Positions 6,121 through 6,309 of a DNA stretch of 6,309 nucleotides are shown here, one piece after another. This DNA comes from CAYUYH01 sp964449175 (lineage in GTDB: Bacteria; Planctomycetota; Phycisphaerae; SM23-33): the NCBI GenBank assembly GCA_964449175.1, contig CAYUYH010000161.1:1-6309 (forward strand). Direction: 5' to 3'. The notes under the pieces are model-generated. The model did not search any database. It worked only from the letters and a program-made list of their open reading frames with translations, and had not been told where the DNA came from. The translations under genes were made by a program, and so were the position numbers. How positions within the stretch are numbered: the stretch's first letter is position 1; each line of letters begins with the position of its first letter.

Positions 6121-6155
6121 TTCTTCATTCGCCGACGAGCGGCGAACGAAGAACG
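6119..6155. repeat. long inverted repeat overlapping the tRNA-Ser 3' end
   Basis: Bases 6119-6134 are the reverse complement of 6140-6155 at 15 of 16 positions, around a five-base loop (ACGAG). The left arm starts on the last acceptor-stem base and the discriminator of tRNA-Ser. No T-run follows on either strand. It could be a factor-independent-like terminator without a U-tract, a processing hairpin, or the edge of a palindromic repeat element. Confidence 0.6.
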
Positions 6156-6309
6156 CCACGGCGTAGCCCGTACGGGCGAAGCCGGGCGGAATCTTCTTGC
6201 TCGCCCCGCGGCGAACTACGCCCTGGCGAGCCGTCTGCCAGCACCAGAACCCGCACGGAGCGAAGCGACGTAACGCGGGTTCGACGCCGAAGCCGCAGCG
6301 CAGCGAAGG
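6156..6309. repeat. palindrome-rich non-coding tail
   Basis: No convincing gene is seen. The stretch holds the perfect 12-base palindrome GCCCGTACGGGC (6166-6177), a nested hairpin with arms GCTCGCC (6199-6205) and GGCGAGC (6225-6231) enclosing GGCG/CGCC, and GAACCCGC (6247-6254) with GCGGGTTC (6275-6282). Short AGCGAAG/GCCGAAGCC-type motifs recur. It resembles intergenic REP-like palindromic sequence. It runs off the window, so its extent is unknown. Confidence 0.5.

Noticed and set aside
4639..6159. 506-codon minus-strand open frame over the GspK-like gene
   Set aside because: It is antisense to a frame with clear family motifs, is Arg/Ala/Gly/Val-rich without domain character, and its N-terminus is the translated complement of tRNA-Ser (the familiar RDSNPRYP pattern).

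Overview
The window is high-GC bacterial DNA. Three regions can be read: a conserved translation/nucleotide gene cluster, a pair of prepilin-like genes on the opposite strand, and a large GspK-like gene. Two tRNA genes punctuate these regions. Three things suggest a planctomycete or closely related PVC-type bacterium, probably from an environmental genome: the prepilin-like proteins ending in an 'NFAYPDGSVR' type motif, the GspK-like protein with an embedded lamin-tail-like segment, and tRNA genes without an encoded CCA. This assignment is inference from protein style; no rRNA is present.

Region 1 (1-2259, + strand) is the classic rpsB-tsf-pyrH-frr order: the Ala/Pro-rich C-terminal tail of a protein taken to be ribosomal protein S2 (only the end is in the window), elongation factor Ts, UMP kinase and ribosome recycling factor. 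tsf, pyrH and frr are complete with family motifs intact. Gaps of 10 and 16 bases within tsf-pyrH-frr suggest one operon. The longer rpsB-tsf gap holds a strong hairpin (98-130). A tRNA-Lys(TTT) gene follows frr after an 83-base spacer with two hairpins and no clear promoter of its own.

Region 2 (2463-3962, - strand) holds two tandem paralogous prepilin-like genes. The promoter-distal copy (A, 261 aa) is complete with an N-terminal prepilin-type hydrophobic helix. The promoter-proximal copy (B) begins exactly where that helix should already have ended, so it lacks the secretion and assembly signal.

Region 3 (about 3960-5952, + strand) is a long open frame for a GspK-like minor pseudopilin. 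It has GspK-type 'NTA' motifs and an embedded lamin-tail-like (LTD) segment, but it also starts mid-protein. Copy B and this gene meet head to head at about 3957-3985, and both lack their 5' ends there. The simplest reading is one deletion that removed a divergent promoter region together with both N-termini, or an assembly misjoin. This junction is the most notable feature of the window.

Region 4 (5953-6309) contains a possible terminator hairpin, a plausible promoter, tRNA-Ser(GGA), a long inverted repeat that begins on the last bases of the tRNA, and a palindrome-rich non-coding tail that includes a 14/15 echo of the tRNA T-arm. No complete mobile element, CRISPR array or defence system is visible.
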